Source of the DNA: Nocardioidaceae bacterium SCSIO 66511
Lineage (GTDB): Bacteria; Actinomycetota; Actinomycetes; Propionibacteriales; Nocardioidaceae
NCBI GenBank assembly: GCA_023100825.1
Contig: CP095846.1
Coordinates: 1 to 64,000, forward strand
Length of the DNA: 64,000 nucleotides
Direction: 5' to 3'
Part shown: positions 38,660 to 46,917 of the stretch, piece by piece
Layout of the letters: each line of letters starts with the position of its first letter
Numbering within the stretch: position 1 is the first letter of the stretch
Made by a program: the position numbers and the translations under genes
Notes under the pieces: model-generated
Databases searched by the model: none
Seen by the model: only the letters and a program-made list of their open reading frames with translations
Told to the model about the DNA's origin: nothing

Positions 38660-38675
38660 CTCAACTATAGTTGAG
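38660..38675. promoter_or_regulatory. Perfect 16-bp operator-like palindrome before the MFS gene
   Basis: CTCAACTATAGTTGAG is a complete palindrome located 17-32 bases before the MFS start codon. Its AT-rich centre and length are typical of MarR or TetR operators. Confidence 0.65.
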
Positions 38676-38712
38676 GTCAACTGTTCGCCCGGTCACACGG
38701 ATGGCAGGAACG

Positions 38713-38740
38713 TTGCTATATGACATAGCGCATGTAACAT
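38713..38740 (+). promoter_or_regulatory. Candidate promoter and operator of the AurF-like operon
   Basis: TTGCTA (38713-38718) and TAACAT (38735-38740), 16 bases apart, could be the -35 and -10. Between them lie GCTAT-ATAGC (38715-38729) and TGACAT-ATGTAACA (38721-38739) inverted repeats, so a regulator bound here would block the promoter. Confidence 0.45.
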
Positions 38741-38777
38741 GGCTCTTGATAAGTAACCTCACAGGACGGAGACGGCG

Positions 38778-39671
38778 ATGACTGCAGCACGCGAAGAGAC
38801 CGAGCACGACACCACCCAGCGCCTGCTCGATTCGTCGGCCACGCTGTCGTACGACCCGGCGACCGAGGTCGACTGGGACACCCCGTTGGACACCGCCGAC
38901 CACGGCGCCAGTCCGGAGTGGAGCACGCTCTACGGCACGGCCTACTGGAACGAGCTGACCCCTGAGCAACAGCGGGAGCTCACTCGGCAGGAGGCCGCGT
39001 CGGTCGCGAGTACGGGCATCTGGTTCGAGATGATCCTGCAGCAGATGATCCTGCGGGACTTCTACGCCAAGGACCCGACCGATCCGGACTTTCAGTGGGC
39101 GCTCACCGAGATCGCCGACGAATGCCGGCACTCCATCATGTTCGCTCGCGGCGCAGCCAAGCTCCGCGCGCCGGCCTACCGCCCGAAGCGGTACGTGGTC
39201 GAGCTCGGTCGGGTGTTCAAGACGATCGGCGGAGGCGAATCCGCGTACGCCTCGATCCTGGTCGCCGAAGAGGTGCTCGACGTCATGCAGCGCGACTGGA
39301 TGCGCGACGAGCGCATTGCGCCGTTCGTACGCACGATCAACAACATCCATGTGGTCGAGGAATCGCGGCATATGAAGTTCGCCCGTGAGGAGGTACGCGA
39401 GCGGATGGAGGGCACCGGCTGGGTTCGTCGCCAGATCGGCGCGCTGGTCGTCTCGATCGTTTCGTACTTCATCGTGACGAGCATGGTGAACGACACGGTG
39501 TACGAACGGGCCGGCCTGGACAAGGCCCGTGCGTTGCGTGAGGCGAAGGCAAACGAGCATCACAAGTCGCTGCTGCGCTCCAGTTGCTCGGGCCTGATGG
39601 ACTTCCTTTCGTCTGTCGGCCTGCTGACCCGGCCGGCGCGATTCTTCTACAAACGCGCCAACTTGCTCTGA
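38778..39671 (+). CDS. AurF-type diiron oxygenase
   Basis: This 297-residue protein is of the p-aminobenzoate N-oxygenase (AurF) family. All seven expected diiron ligands are present with the right spacing: Glu84, Glu115 and His118 (ECRH), Glu164, His191, Glu195 and His198 (HVVEESRH). Family members oxidise aryl amines to nitro compounds or act on other substrates; the substrate here is unknown. The C terminus has a hydrophobic stretch (about 222-242) that could associate with the membrane. The stop overlaps the start of a ferredoxin-fused reductase (TGATG), which probably supplies electrons. A possible promoter with overlapping inverted repeats precedes it. Confidence 0.88.
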   Translation: MTAAREETEHDTTQRLLDSSATLSYDPATEVDWDTPLDTADHGASPEWSTLYGTAYWNELTPEQQRELTRQEAASVASTGIWFEMILQQMILRDFYAKDPTDPDFQWALTEIADECRHSIMFARGAAKLRAPAYRPKRYVVELGRVFKTIGGGESAYASILVAEEVLDVMQRDWMRDERIAPFVRTINNIHVVEESRHMKFAREEVRERMEGTGWVRRQIGALVVSIVSYFIVTSMVNDTVYERAGLDKARALREAKANEHHKSLLRSSCSGLMDFLSSVGLLTRPARFFYKRANLL

Positions 39672-41155
39672 TGCCGTACGCGATCACCCAGGAATGCTGC
39701 ACTGACGCGACCTGCGTTTCGGTCTGCCCGGTCAACTGCATCCACCCGACGCCGGATGAGCCCGACTTCGGCAAGACCGAGATGCTGTACGTCGATCCGC
39801 GCTCCTGCATCGACTGCGGCGCTTGTGCAGATGCCTGCCCCGTCGACGCGGTGATGCCGATCGACCTGCTCACCGCCTCGCTACGCGACTATGCGGAAGT
39901 CAACGCGGCGTACTACGAAGACGCACCCGCGCCTCGTACCGACGTCGCGCCGAACTTCCACGAATGGGCGCCGGTCAGCTTCGACCGCAGCCTGCCGTCG
40001 GACTTCGGCCCGCTGCGGGTTGCGATCGTCGGCACGGGCCCAGCCGGCATGTACGCGGCCGAAGACCTGTTGCTGCACACCAATGCCGAGGTGTCGTTGA
40101 TCGATCGGCTGCCGGTGGCCGGCGGTCTCGTACGTTTCGGCGTTGCACCCGATCACCCGTCCACCAGACGGATCGACGAGACCTTCCAGCGATACCGCGA
40201 CCACCCGCGGGCACGGACGTACCTCGGCGTCGAGGTCGGACGGAACATCACGCAGTCGGAGCTGCTCGCTCACCACGATGCAGTCATCTACGCGGTGGGT
40301 GCGGACTCAGACCGTCGGCTCGACGTACCCGGTGAGCAAACTCCCGGATCCCTTGCAGCACGGACGTTTGTGGCTTGGTACAACGGTCACCCTGAGGTTT
40401 CAACCGATGCGATCGAGTTGTCTGCCGAGCGGGTGGTGGTGGTCGGCACCGGCAACGTCGCGCTCGATGTCGCGCGCATCCTCACCACCGATCCGGCCGA
40501 CCTCGCGGGCACCGGCATCGCACCCCATGCGCTCGAAGCCTTGCGAGCGAGCAAGGTACGCGAGATCGTGCTGCTCGGCCGGCGTGGTCCCGCCGAGGCC
40601 GCGTACACAACACCCGAGTTGCGAGCACTTCGACACAGCGTCGAGGTCGTCGTCGACGGACACACGACGGAGATCACCGACGCGATCACGGCAGGTGCAG
40701 GCAAGGCCGCCGTGCTGCGCGGACTCGACGCTGCGCCCGTCGACTGGACCGCTCCCCCGCCGGCCGGGCGCCGGATCGTGCTCCGGTTCGGCTCTTCGCC
40801 GCAGGAGGTCCTCGGCGACCAGCAGGTGCGCGCCGTACGTACCTCCGATGGCGCCGAGATCCCAACCGGCATGGTGCTTCGAGCGATCGGGTACCGCGGC
40901 ACGCCGGTCGCCGAGCTGCCGTTCGACGAGGATTCTGCGACAGTGAGCAACGAGGCCGGCCGGGTCACGGGGGTGCCCGGCGCGTACGTCGTCGGCTGGA
41001 TCAAACGCGGGCCGAACGGCGGCATCGGAGCCAACCGAACGTGCGCCGCCGAGACAGTGGGCAACCTGCTCGAGGACGCGGTCGCGGGCAACCTCGATAA
41101 GCCAACGCGGGGCGGTCGCGCATTCGCCCGCTTGGTCCGTCGCCGCTCGCGCTGA
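39671..41155 (+). CDS. Ferredoxin-fused NADPH:ferredoxin reductase (FprB-like)
   Basis: This is a 494-residue two-part electron carrier. The N-terminal ferredoxin (about 1-65) has cysteines C10, C15 and C19 followed by CP, and a second set CIDCGACADACP at 46-57, consistent with two iron-sulfur clusters. The reductase part is of the adrenodoxin/glutathione-reductase type, with the FAD motif VGTGPAGMYAAEDLL near 118 and the NADPH motif VVGTGNVALDVARIL near 256. It ends WIKRGPNGGIGANR, the FprA/FprB signature. It is translationally coupled to the AurF-like oxygenase, so it is the likely dedicated NADPH-to-diiron electron path. Confidence 0.92.
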   Translation: MPYAITQECCTDATCVSVCPVNCIHPTPDEPDFGKTEMLYVDPRSCIDCGACADACPVDAVMPIDLLTASLRDYAEVNAAYYEDAPAPRTDVAPNFHEWAPVSFDRSLPSDFGPLRVAIVGTGPAGMYAAEDLLLHTNAEVSLIDRLPVAGGLVRFGVAPDHPSTRRIDETFQRYRDHPRARTYLGVEVGRNITQSELLAHHDAVIYAVGADSDRRLDVPGEQTPGSLAARTFVAWYNGHPEVSTDAIELSAERVVVVGTGNVALDVARILTTDPADLAGTGIAPHALEALRASKVREIVLLGRRGPAEAAYTTPELRALRHSVEVVVDGHTTEITDAITAGAGKAAVLRGLDAAPVDWTAPPPAGRRIVLRFGSSPQEVLGDQQVRAVRTSDGAEIPTGMVLRAIGYRGTPVAELPFDEDSATVSNEAGRVTGVPGAYVVGWIKRGPNGGIGANRTCAAETVGNLLEDAVAGNLDKPTRGGRAFARLVRRRSR

Positions 41156-41172
41156 CGATCTGCCACCTCCCG

Positions 41173-41240
41173 CCCGCTGGGCCGCACGTTTCGGCCGCGA
41201 CACGCCGAAGCGGCGGGGCAGAAACGTGCGGCCCAGCGGG
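41173..41240. repeat. Palindromic repeat, copy 2 (20-bp perfect stem)
   Basis: CCCGCTGGGCCGCACGTTTC (41173-41192) pairs perfectly with its complement at 41221-41240. The 28-base loop has its own GCCGC/GCGGC pairing. It lies between convergent genes and shares core and flanks with the element at 13363-13405. It probably also works as a bidirectional terminator. Confidence 0.75.
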
Positions 41241-41257
41241 GTGGGGAGCCGGATCGC

Positions 41258-43162
41258 TCAGCGGGGGATGATCACATCCTCCTGGTTGGCGAGCAGACGC
41301 TGCGGTACGACCTTCGGCACCAGGCTCTTGCCCGGCCGCAGCTTCGGCATCGGACCGTCGAGCGGCAGCCGTAGCACCGTGTTGCGCAGGTTGACGGCGT
41401 ACTCCGTCGCGGCCTTGTCGACGGTGACGACCCAATCACGCGATGCGCCGACCACGACGAGCCCGAGTCGGTGACCCTTCGGCACACGTACGTCGTTCGC
41501 CGTGAGGTCGACCGTCACCTGCTGCTCGCCGTCGTTGAGTCGCGCCCAACCGCGGGACAGCACCTGCAGCGGCGTACGCTCCACCGTCCGCGCGACGTCG
41601 GTGTAGCAAGCGTCGTCGGCTGCCGTCGCCGCGCCCCAGCACGACTGCGTGTCGAGGTTGTGTGCGCCTGCGCCGTCCGCGACGCGACGCGATTTGCCGT
41701 AGTCGACCAGCGCGACACCGACCTGTCCCGTCTCGGCTCCATGCGACACGTCGAGGTCGACCTGTGCCGTGCCCGAGATGCGCACCGCACGCCCGAGCCG
41801 CCCGGTCGTGAAGAGCAAGCGATGCGGATTGTTACCTGCGGCGAGTGCGTCAGACTCCCGCTGCTGTGGGTCGTTGACGAACTCTGCCGTCGCGTCACTT
41901 CGCTTACCCGTCTTGAGCGAGCCGTTGCGCTGTGGCTGCAACCGCACCGTGCGCTTCGACATCGGCCAGTCATCGGACTTCGCCCACTTGCCCGGCTTCA
42001 GCTCGGCGCGCACGGCAGGCTCGCGGTCGACCCCGTTGTCGACACCCATCAGCTCGTGGTCGAACCAACGGTGGAGCGTACGCACCCACGCTTTGCGATC
42101 TGAGTCGAACGGATCGGTATGACCCAAGCGGGTGAGCCACATCTTGCGATCGACGTCGTGCTTGCCGAGTGCGTCCCACCAGCGCGAGAAGTTCGGCGTC
42201 TTGACGTTGAAGTCCTGCAGCCCGTGCGCGATGAACACGCTCGCCTTGACGTTGGCCGCATTGAGATCGGCGCCGTCGCGGTAATCGCGATCGTCCCAGA
42301 ACTCCGTGTGCTCGCCGGTCTCGTCGCCGTCGTTGGCGGCCATCTCGTCGAGACGCCAGTCGCAGTCGATGTCTTCGGAACGCTCGCCCGCGACGTATCC
42401 GGACAGGTAGGTCGGGTAGTCGTACGAGAACGGCAGCCCCTGATAGCGCGTGTAGTCGTACCACGAACTGATCGCGGCGATCGGGACGATCGTCTCGAGG
42501 CCCTCCACTCCCGTCGCGGCAACGCCGTTGGCGAGCGTGCCGTCGTACGACTTACCGATCATGCCGACCTTGCCGTCCGACCACCCGGCACTCACCTCCT
42601 CACCGTCTCGGTCAACGGCTCTGGCGCGCCCGTTCAGCCAGTCGATCACCGCCTTCACCGACAAGACGTCGGAGTCGGCGCCCTCGTCGGTGCATCCGGT
42701 CGACCGGGACGTACCCGCCATGTCTACCGCGACGTACGCGTACCCACGGGGTACGAAGTAGTTGTCGTAGTACAGCGGGAACTTCTCCGGACCGCCGCGC
42801 GCGTTGTAGAGCTTGACCTCGGATTCGTTGCCACGCCCGCAGCAGGAGTAGTAGGGGCTCGCGTCCATCACGACCGGTACCTCTGCCGAGCCGGCCAGCT
42901 CGCGCGGTCGGATGATGTCGGCGGCGACCTTCTCGGGTTCGCCGTCGCCGTCGAGATCGGGCGCCTCGACCCACACGCTCTCGCGGATCGCTCGCCCATA
43001 GTCATAGGTCGGTTTCGTCGGCTTGACCGGTTTGGCAGGTGCCGCAGCGTGCGGCGCCTTGGTCACAGCGGTGGATGGTTGGGTCGTCGCGTCGACGGGC
43101 GCCCCGAGAAGCCCGATCGCGAGTGGGACAGCGGCAATGACGGTCAGTACGCGTCTCAGCAC
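41258..43162 (-). CDS. Secreted CocE/NonD-family hydrolase, X-Pro dipeptidyl-peptidase-like
   Basis: This is a 634-residue secreted hydrolase. The signal peptide (about 1-25) is followed by an Ala/Pro/Lys-rich linker to about 52. The catalytic domain has the nucleophile in GKSYDG (about 206), the acid in HGLQDFNV (about 316) and the histidine in RLGHTDPF (about 347). A C-terminal beta-sandwich domain follows (about 470-634). SPYYSCCG near residue 103 has paired cysteines that may form an extracytoplasmic disulphide. It is similar throughout to the protein encoded at 35343-37172, so the two are paralogues. The true substrate, X-Pro peptide or ester, is not determined. Confidence 0.87.
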   Translation of the reverse strand: MLRRVLTVIAAVPLAIGLLGAPVDATTQPSTAVTKAPHAAAPAKPVKPTKPTYDYGRAIRESVWVEAPDLDGDGEPEKVAADIIRPRELAGSAEVPVVMDASPYYSCCGRGNESEVKLYNARGGPEKFPLYYDNYFVPRGYAYVAVDMAGTSRSTGCTDEGADSDVLSVKAVIDWLNGRARAVDRDGEEVSAGWSDGKVGMIGKSYDGTLANGVAATGVEGLETIVPIAAISSWYDYTRYQGLPFSYDYPTYLSGYVAGERSEDIDCDWRLDEMAANDGDETGEHTEFWDDRDYRDGADLNAANVKASVFIAHGLQDFNVKTPNFSRWWDALGKHDVDRKMWLTRLGHTDPFDSDRKAWVRTLHRWFDHELMGVDNGVDREPAVRAELKPGKWAKSDDWPMSKRTVRLQPQRNGSLKTGKRSDATAEFVNDPQQRESDALAAGNNPHRLLFTTGRLGRAVRISGTAQVDLDVSHGAETGQVGVALVDYGKSRRVADGAGAHNLDTQSCWGAATAADDACYTDVARTVERTPLQVLSRGWARLNDGEQQVTVDLTANDVRVPKGHRLGLVVVGASRDWVVTVDKAATEYAVNLRNTVLRLPLDGPMPKLRPGKSLVPKVVPQRLLANQEDVIIPR

Positions 43163-43274
43163 AGGGATCGCCTCGTTATGGGTTGTGTTGGCCAGCGGTA
43201 AACCGGCCCATGGAGCGGCAAGATACCCTCATTTTGGGATCCCGACAGCCTTCGAACCCCGCGCGAGGTAGCAC

Positions 43275-44564
43275 ATGAGCCATAGCCCCACCCACAATCA
43301 GTCGCTCGGCGAGTTCGACCCCGAGGTCGCGGCCGCGGTCGACGCCGAGCTGAATCGCCAGCAGAGCACGCTGGAGATGATCGCGTCGGAGAACTTCGCT
43401 CCGGTCGCGTCGCTGCAGGCGCAGGGCAGCGTACTCACCAACAAGTACGCCGAGGGTTACCCGGGCAAGCGCTACTACGGCGGCTGCGAGTTCGTCGACA
43501 TCGTCGAGAACATCGCGATCGACCGGCTCAAGTCGCTGTTCGACGCGTCGTACGCCAATGTGCAGCCGCATTCGGGCGCGACTGCGAACGCCGCGGCCAT
43601 GCACGCCACCATCAACGCCGGAGACACCATCCTCGGCCTTGATCTCGCGCACGGCGGCCACCTGACGCACGGTATGCGGATCAACTTCTCCGGCAAGCTC
43701 TACAACGTCATCCCGTACCACGTACGCGAGAGCGACCACCTGCTCGATATGGACGAGGTACGCTCCCTCGCGCTCGAGCACAAGCCATCACTGATCATCG
43801 CCGGCTGGTCGGCGTACCCCCGCCAGATCGACTTCGCCGCGTTCCGCGAGATCGCCGACGAGTCGGGCGCGAAGCTGATGGTCGACATGGCGCATTTCGC
43901 CGGCCTCGTTGCTGCCGGACTGCATCCGAGCCCGCTTCCGCATGCGCATGTGGTCACCACGACGACGCACAAGACCCTCGGCGGCCCACGTGGTGGCGCG
44001 CTGATGACCAATGACGACGAGATCGCCAAGAAGATCCGCTCCGCGGTCTTCCCCGGGCAGCAGGGCGGTCCGCTCGAGCATGTGATCGCGGCGAAGGCAG
44101 TCGCATTCAAGATGGCCGCACAGGACGACTTCAAGGAGCGCCAGCAGCGTACGGTCGACGGCGCCAAGCTGCTCGCGGAACGGCTCACCGGCGACGATAT
44201 GCGCAAGATCGGCGTCAACGTGCTCACCGGCGGCACCGACGTACATCTGGTGCTCGTCGACCTGCGTGAGTCAGAGCTCAACGGCCAACAGGGCGAGGAT
44301 CGCCTCGACGAGATCGGCATCACGGTCAACCGCAACGCGGTGCCGTTCGACCCACGCCCGCCGATGGTCACCTCCGGCCTGCGGATCGGTACGCCCGCGC
44401 TCGCGACGCGCGGCTTCGGCCCCGCGGAGTTCACCGAGGTCGCCGACATCATCGCCGAAGCGCTGCACCCCGACGTCGCCGATATCGCCGGGCTCCGTGC
44501 CCGCGTCGACGCGCTCACCGCGAAGTTCCCGCTCTACCCCGATGTGCCCCGGTTTGCATCCTGA
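43275..44564 (+). CDS. glyA: Serine hydroxymethyltransferase
   Basis: GlyA converts serine and tetrahydrofolate to glycine and methylene-tetrahydrofolate. The 429-residue protein carries [12 protein letters not shown] near the N terminus and [15 protein letters not shown]. The PLP lysine lies in [13 protein letters not shown] (about residue 233), and the protein ends in the usual helical C-terminal domain. ATG at 43275 follows GAGGTAG. It is divergent from the secreted hydrolase. No glycine riboswitch is recognisable in the 112-base upstream region. The SURF1 gene follows on the same strand after 20 bases. Confidence 0.97.
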   Translation: MSHSPTHNQSLGEFDPEVAAAVDAELNRQQSTLEMIASENFAPVASLQAQGSVLTNKYAEGYPGKRYYGGCEFVDIVENIAIDRLKSLFDASYANVQPHSGATANAAAMHATINAGDTILGLDLAHGGHLTHGMRINFSGKLYNVIPYHVRESDHLLDMDEVRSLALEHKPSLIIAGWSAYPRQIDFAAFREIADESGAKLMVDMAHFAGLVAAGLHPSPLPHAHVVTTTTHKTLGGPRGGALMTNDDEIAKKIRSAVFPGQQGGPLEHVIAAKAVAFKMAAQDDFKERQQRTVDGAKLLAERLTGDDMRKIGVNVLTGGTDVHLVLVDLRESELNGQQGEDRLDEIGITVNRNAVPFDPRPPMVTSGLRIGTPALATRGFGPAEFTEVADIIAEALHPDVADIAGLRARVDALTAKFPLYPDVPRFAS

Positions 44565-44584
44565 GTACGCTCACGCCTCCGCCC

Positions 44585-45340
44585 GTGCGTGACGACGACA
44601 CGGGCCCGTCGACACTGCGGGTGCTGCTGCGCCCGCCGATGCTCGGGTTACATGTGCTCGGCATCGTCTCGCTCATCTTCACGTTGGTGATGGGCCTGTG
44701 GCAGCTGGGCGTCTATGACACCCGACAGCAGCACGAGCGGGCAGATAAGCAAGACGTGGCCACTGTGCCGCTCGACGACGCGCTCGGCCCCGACGAGGCA
44801 TTCTCGGGATCCGCGAACCACCGACCGGTGGAGGTCAGCGGGTCGTTCGGCCCGGCCGATCAACAGATCTGGGTCTCCGGGCGTACTCACCGCGGCGACC
44901 CGGGCTACTGGCTCGTCGCGCCGTTCATCGTCTCCGACGGGCATGCGCTGCTGGTCGTACGTGGGTGGTCGCCGACCAACGACGCCTTGCCCGCGCCTCC
45001 ACAGGGCCAGGTGTCGATCAAGGCCGTGCTGCAACTGGGGGAGGAGGCGGGTAGACCGCTGGGCGCCGATCGTACGACCGACATGATCCGCATACCGGCG
45101 CTGGCCAATGAGCTGCCGTACGACCTGTACTCCGGATATGCGATCCAGACCGACCCTGCCCCCGGCCACGGCCTGACCGCCGTACCGCCGCCGGACCCCG
45201 ACGTTTCCTGGACGGTCGGGTTGAAGAACCTCGTCTACGCGGTGCAGTGGTGGGTCTTCGGTGTCTTCGCGCTGTTCCTATGGGTACGAATGTCGCGCGA
45301 TGTGGTGCGTGACGCGCGCTCCCGTGGTTCGGGCGAATGA
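44585..45340 (+). CDS. SURF1-family protein
   Basis: This 251-residue protein has two membrane anchors, at about 22-42 and 222-240, around an extracytoplasmic domain, the standard SURF1 layout. Family motifs are GLWQL after the first helix, HALLVVRGWSP in the middle and LKNLVYAVQWWVFG at the second helix. SURF1 proteins help insert haem into cytochrome c oxidase. It starts 20 bases after glyA and is followed by a DUF3817 gene. GTG at 44585 is taken as the start, although no strong ribosome site is seen. Confidence 0.87.
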   Translation: MRDDDTGPSTLRVLLRPPMLGLHVLGIVSLIFTLVMGLWQLGVYDTRQQHERADKQDVATVPLDDALGPDEAFSGSANHRPVEVSGSFGPADQQIWVSGRTHRGDPGYWLVAPFIVSDGHALLVVRGWSPTNDALPAPPQGQVSIKAVLQLGEEAGRPLGADRTTDMIRIPALANELPYDLYSGYAIQTDPAPGHGLTAVPPPDPDVSWTVGLKNLVYAVQWWVFGVFALFLWVRMSRDVVRDARSRGSGE

Positions 45341-45364
45341 TCCGTCGGAGGTAGCCTGAAGAGC

Positions 45365-45712
45365 GTGGAATCCGCTCTGACTCGCTACCGGGTGATGGCC
45401 AACATCGTCGGCGTACTCCTGATCGTGCTGATCCTGATCGGGGTGCCGTTGAAGTACCTCGCGTCCGACGGCTCCTCACCGCAGGAGCTCGGCGAGTTCA
45501 TCACGACCTATCTCGGTGTCGCGCACGGCTGGCTCTACATGATCTTCCTGATCATGGCGGCGCTACTCGCCCGTACGGCGCGATGGACGATCCCGTTCAC
45601 GATCGTCACGCTGCTCTGCGGGACGATCCCGGTCGTCAGCTTCTGGGCAGAGCGGCGGGCGACCATGCATACGCGGTCGCTCATCGCCCAGGAGGCGCAA
45701 GCGACCGCGTAG
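45365..45712 (+). CDS. DUF3817 membrane protein
   Basis: This 115-residue protein has three hydrophobic helices, at about 12-30, 45-68 and 75-93. The central motif GVAHGWLYMIFLI is typical of the actinobacterial DUF3817 family. The function is unknown. GTG at 45365 follows GAAGAGC 25 bases after the SURF1 stop, so it is probably part of the same unit, a common arrangement in actinobacteria. Confidence 0.82.
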   Translation: MESALTRYRVMANIVGVLLIVLILIGVPLKYLASDGSSPQELGEFITTYLGVAHGWLYMIFLIMAALLARTARWTIPFTIVTLLCGTIPVVSFWAERRATMHTRSLIAQEAQATA

Positions 45713-45726
45713 CTGGCCGAGGATCT

Positions 45727-46158
45727 TTAGTTGGTCGGACCGGTGGGGTTCGTCGACTCGGTGGGGGAGTCCGGCGCAGGCGTCGGGCGCGGTGCCGGTG
45801 GCGGAACCGGTGCTCCGGCGCCGCTCTGTGAGTCCTTCACCTTCTTGGCGACGACGCCGACAACGGCTCCGAGGCCCACGATGATCAGTAGTTTCTTCAA
45901 CTTGCCGCCCTTCTTCTTCGGTGGGTCGACGAGATCGGTCTCGGCAAGCTTGGTGTCCGCGAGCTTGGTCTTACCCAAGGCTGCGGCAACTTCCTCGCGC
46001 ACCTTCGGGGCGAGCTCATCACGTACGGTCTCGACTGCGGAAGCGGCCGCATCGCGTGCGTCGCTGGCCGCGGGACCGAGCTTCTCGGCGGCCAACTCGC
46101 CGATCTCGGTGGCCTGCTCCTTGACCGCGTCGGCCTTCGACTTCTTGCGACGTAGCAT
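45727..46158 (-). CDS. Small single-pass membrane protein with helical cytoplasmic part
   Basis: The 143-residue protein starts MLRRKKSKADAVKEQATEIGEL and is predicted strongly helical, with Ala/Glu/Lys heptads, to about 75. One hydrophobic segment (LLIIVGLGAVVGVVAKKV) covers about 92-109, and a Pro/Thr/Ser-rich outer tail follows. The helical part resembles late-embryogenesis-like or YtxH-like stress proteins, but no family can be assigned. GAGGAGGA precedes the ATG at 46158. It is convergent with the DUF3817 gene (14-base gap). Confidence 0.7.
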   Translation of the reverse strand: MLRRKKSKADAVKEQATEIGELAAEKLGPAASDARDAAASAVETVRDELAPKVREEVAAALGKTKLADTKLAETDLVDPPKKKGGKLKKLLIIVGLGAVVGVVAKKVKDSQSGAGAPVPPPAPRPTPAPDSPTESTNPTGPTN

Positions 46159-46324
46159 GCTGTCCTCCTCAGGTGCGCCGTCGGCGGCGCGTGATCGACG
46201 TCTACCCACCGTACCCGTGTTCGACCCGGTATCTAAGAGAGGTCGGGTCACCCGGATTGTGCGGCATGGCAGGATTTAGGTCTGGTACTTCCACCAGAGA
46301 CCATCCACACCGAGAGGACCTTTC
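46159..46324. other. Divergent intergenic region before ppi
   Basis: This 166-base region carries the ribosome site GAGAGGA of the peptidyl-prolyl isomerase gene and the shared promoters. No gene or strong palindrome was seen. It marks the right edge of the accessory block. Confidence 0.45.
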
Positions 46325-46849
46325 GTGGCCGAGGACATCTACGCGACGCTCAAGACCAACCGCGGCGACGTCGTGATCAAGCTTTTCCCCAATCACGCAC
46401 CCAAGACCGTCGACAACTTCGTCGGGCTCGCGGAGGGCACCCGGGAGTGGCGCGACCCCGAGACGGGGGCGCCGAGCACGAACCGGTTCTACGACGGTCT
46501 CGGCTTCCATCGCATCATCGACGGCTTCATGATCCAGGGCGGGTGCCCGCTCGGCACCGGCACCGGCGGCCCGGGCTACACCTTCGACGACGAGTTCCAC
46601 CCGGAGCTGGCCTTCGATCGTCCGTACCTGCTCGCGATGGCAAATGCCGGGCCCGGCACGAACGGCTCACAGTTCTTCGTGACCGTTGGCCCCCAGCCGC
46701 ATCTGACCAACCGCCACACCATCTTCGGCGAGGTCGAGGGTGACGACAGCCGCGCCGTGGTCGACGCGATCGCGACGACGGAGACCGGCCGTGGCGATCG
46801 CCCGGTAGAGCCCGTCGTCATCGAGCGAGTCGAGATCGAGCGCCGATAG
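46325..46849 (+). CDS. Peptidyl-prolyl cis-trans isomerase, cyclophilin type
   Basis: This 174-residue cytoplasmic cyclophilin lacks a signal peptide. The active-site segments are FHRIIDGFMIQGGCP, with the catalytic arginine, and NGSQFFVTVGPQPHL. The substrate-loop segment is MANAGPGT. It catalyses proline isomerisation in protein folding. GTG at 46325 follows GAGAGGA. In Mycobacterium tuberculosis ppiA occupies the same place just after the tRNA-Ile/Ala pair; here it is separated from them by the accessory block. Confidence 0.95.
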   Translation: MAEDIYATLKTNRGDVVIKLFPNHAPKTVDNFVGLAEGTREWRDPETGAPSTNRFYDGLGFHRIIDGFMIQGGCPLGTGTGGPGYTFDDEFHPELAFDRPYLLAMANAGPGTNGSQFFVTVGPQPHLTNRHTIFGEVEGDDSRAVVDAIATTETGRGDRPVEPVVIERVEIERR

Positions 46850-46861
46850 GCGGTGCTGCCG

Positions 46862-46891
46862 GATCAGGGCGCGGAGTCCCGCTCCCTGATC
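46862..46891 (+). terminator. Hairpin after the cyclophilin gene
   Basis: GATCAGGG (46862-46869) pairs with CCCTGATC (46884-46891), with GCGG/CCGC pairing inside the loop. It begins 13 bases after the stop and lies before the rhomboid gene. Confidence 0.6.
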
Positions 46892-46917
46892 GCCGCGGCA
46901 TAAGGAGACACGACCAC

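Noticed and set aside
43163-43274. Possible glycine riboswitch before glyA
   Set aside because: The gap is only 112 bases, and I could not find the conserved paired aptamer helices.
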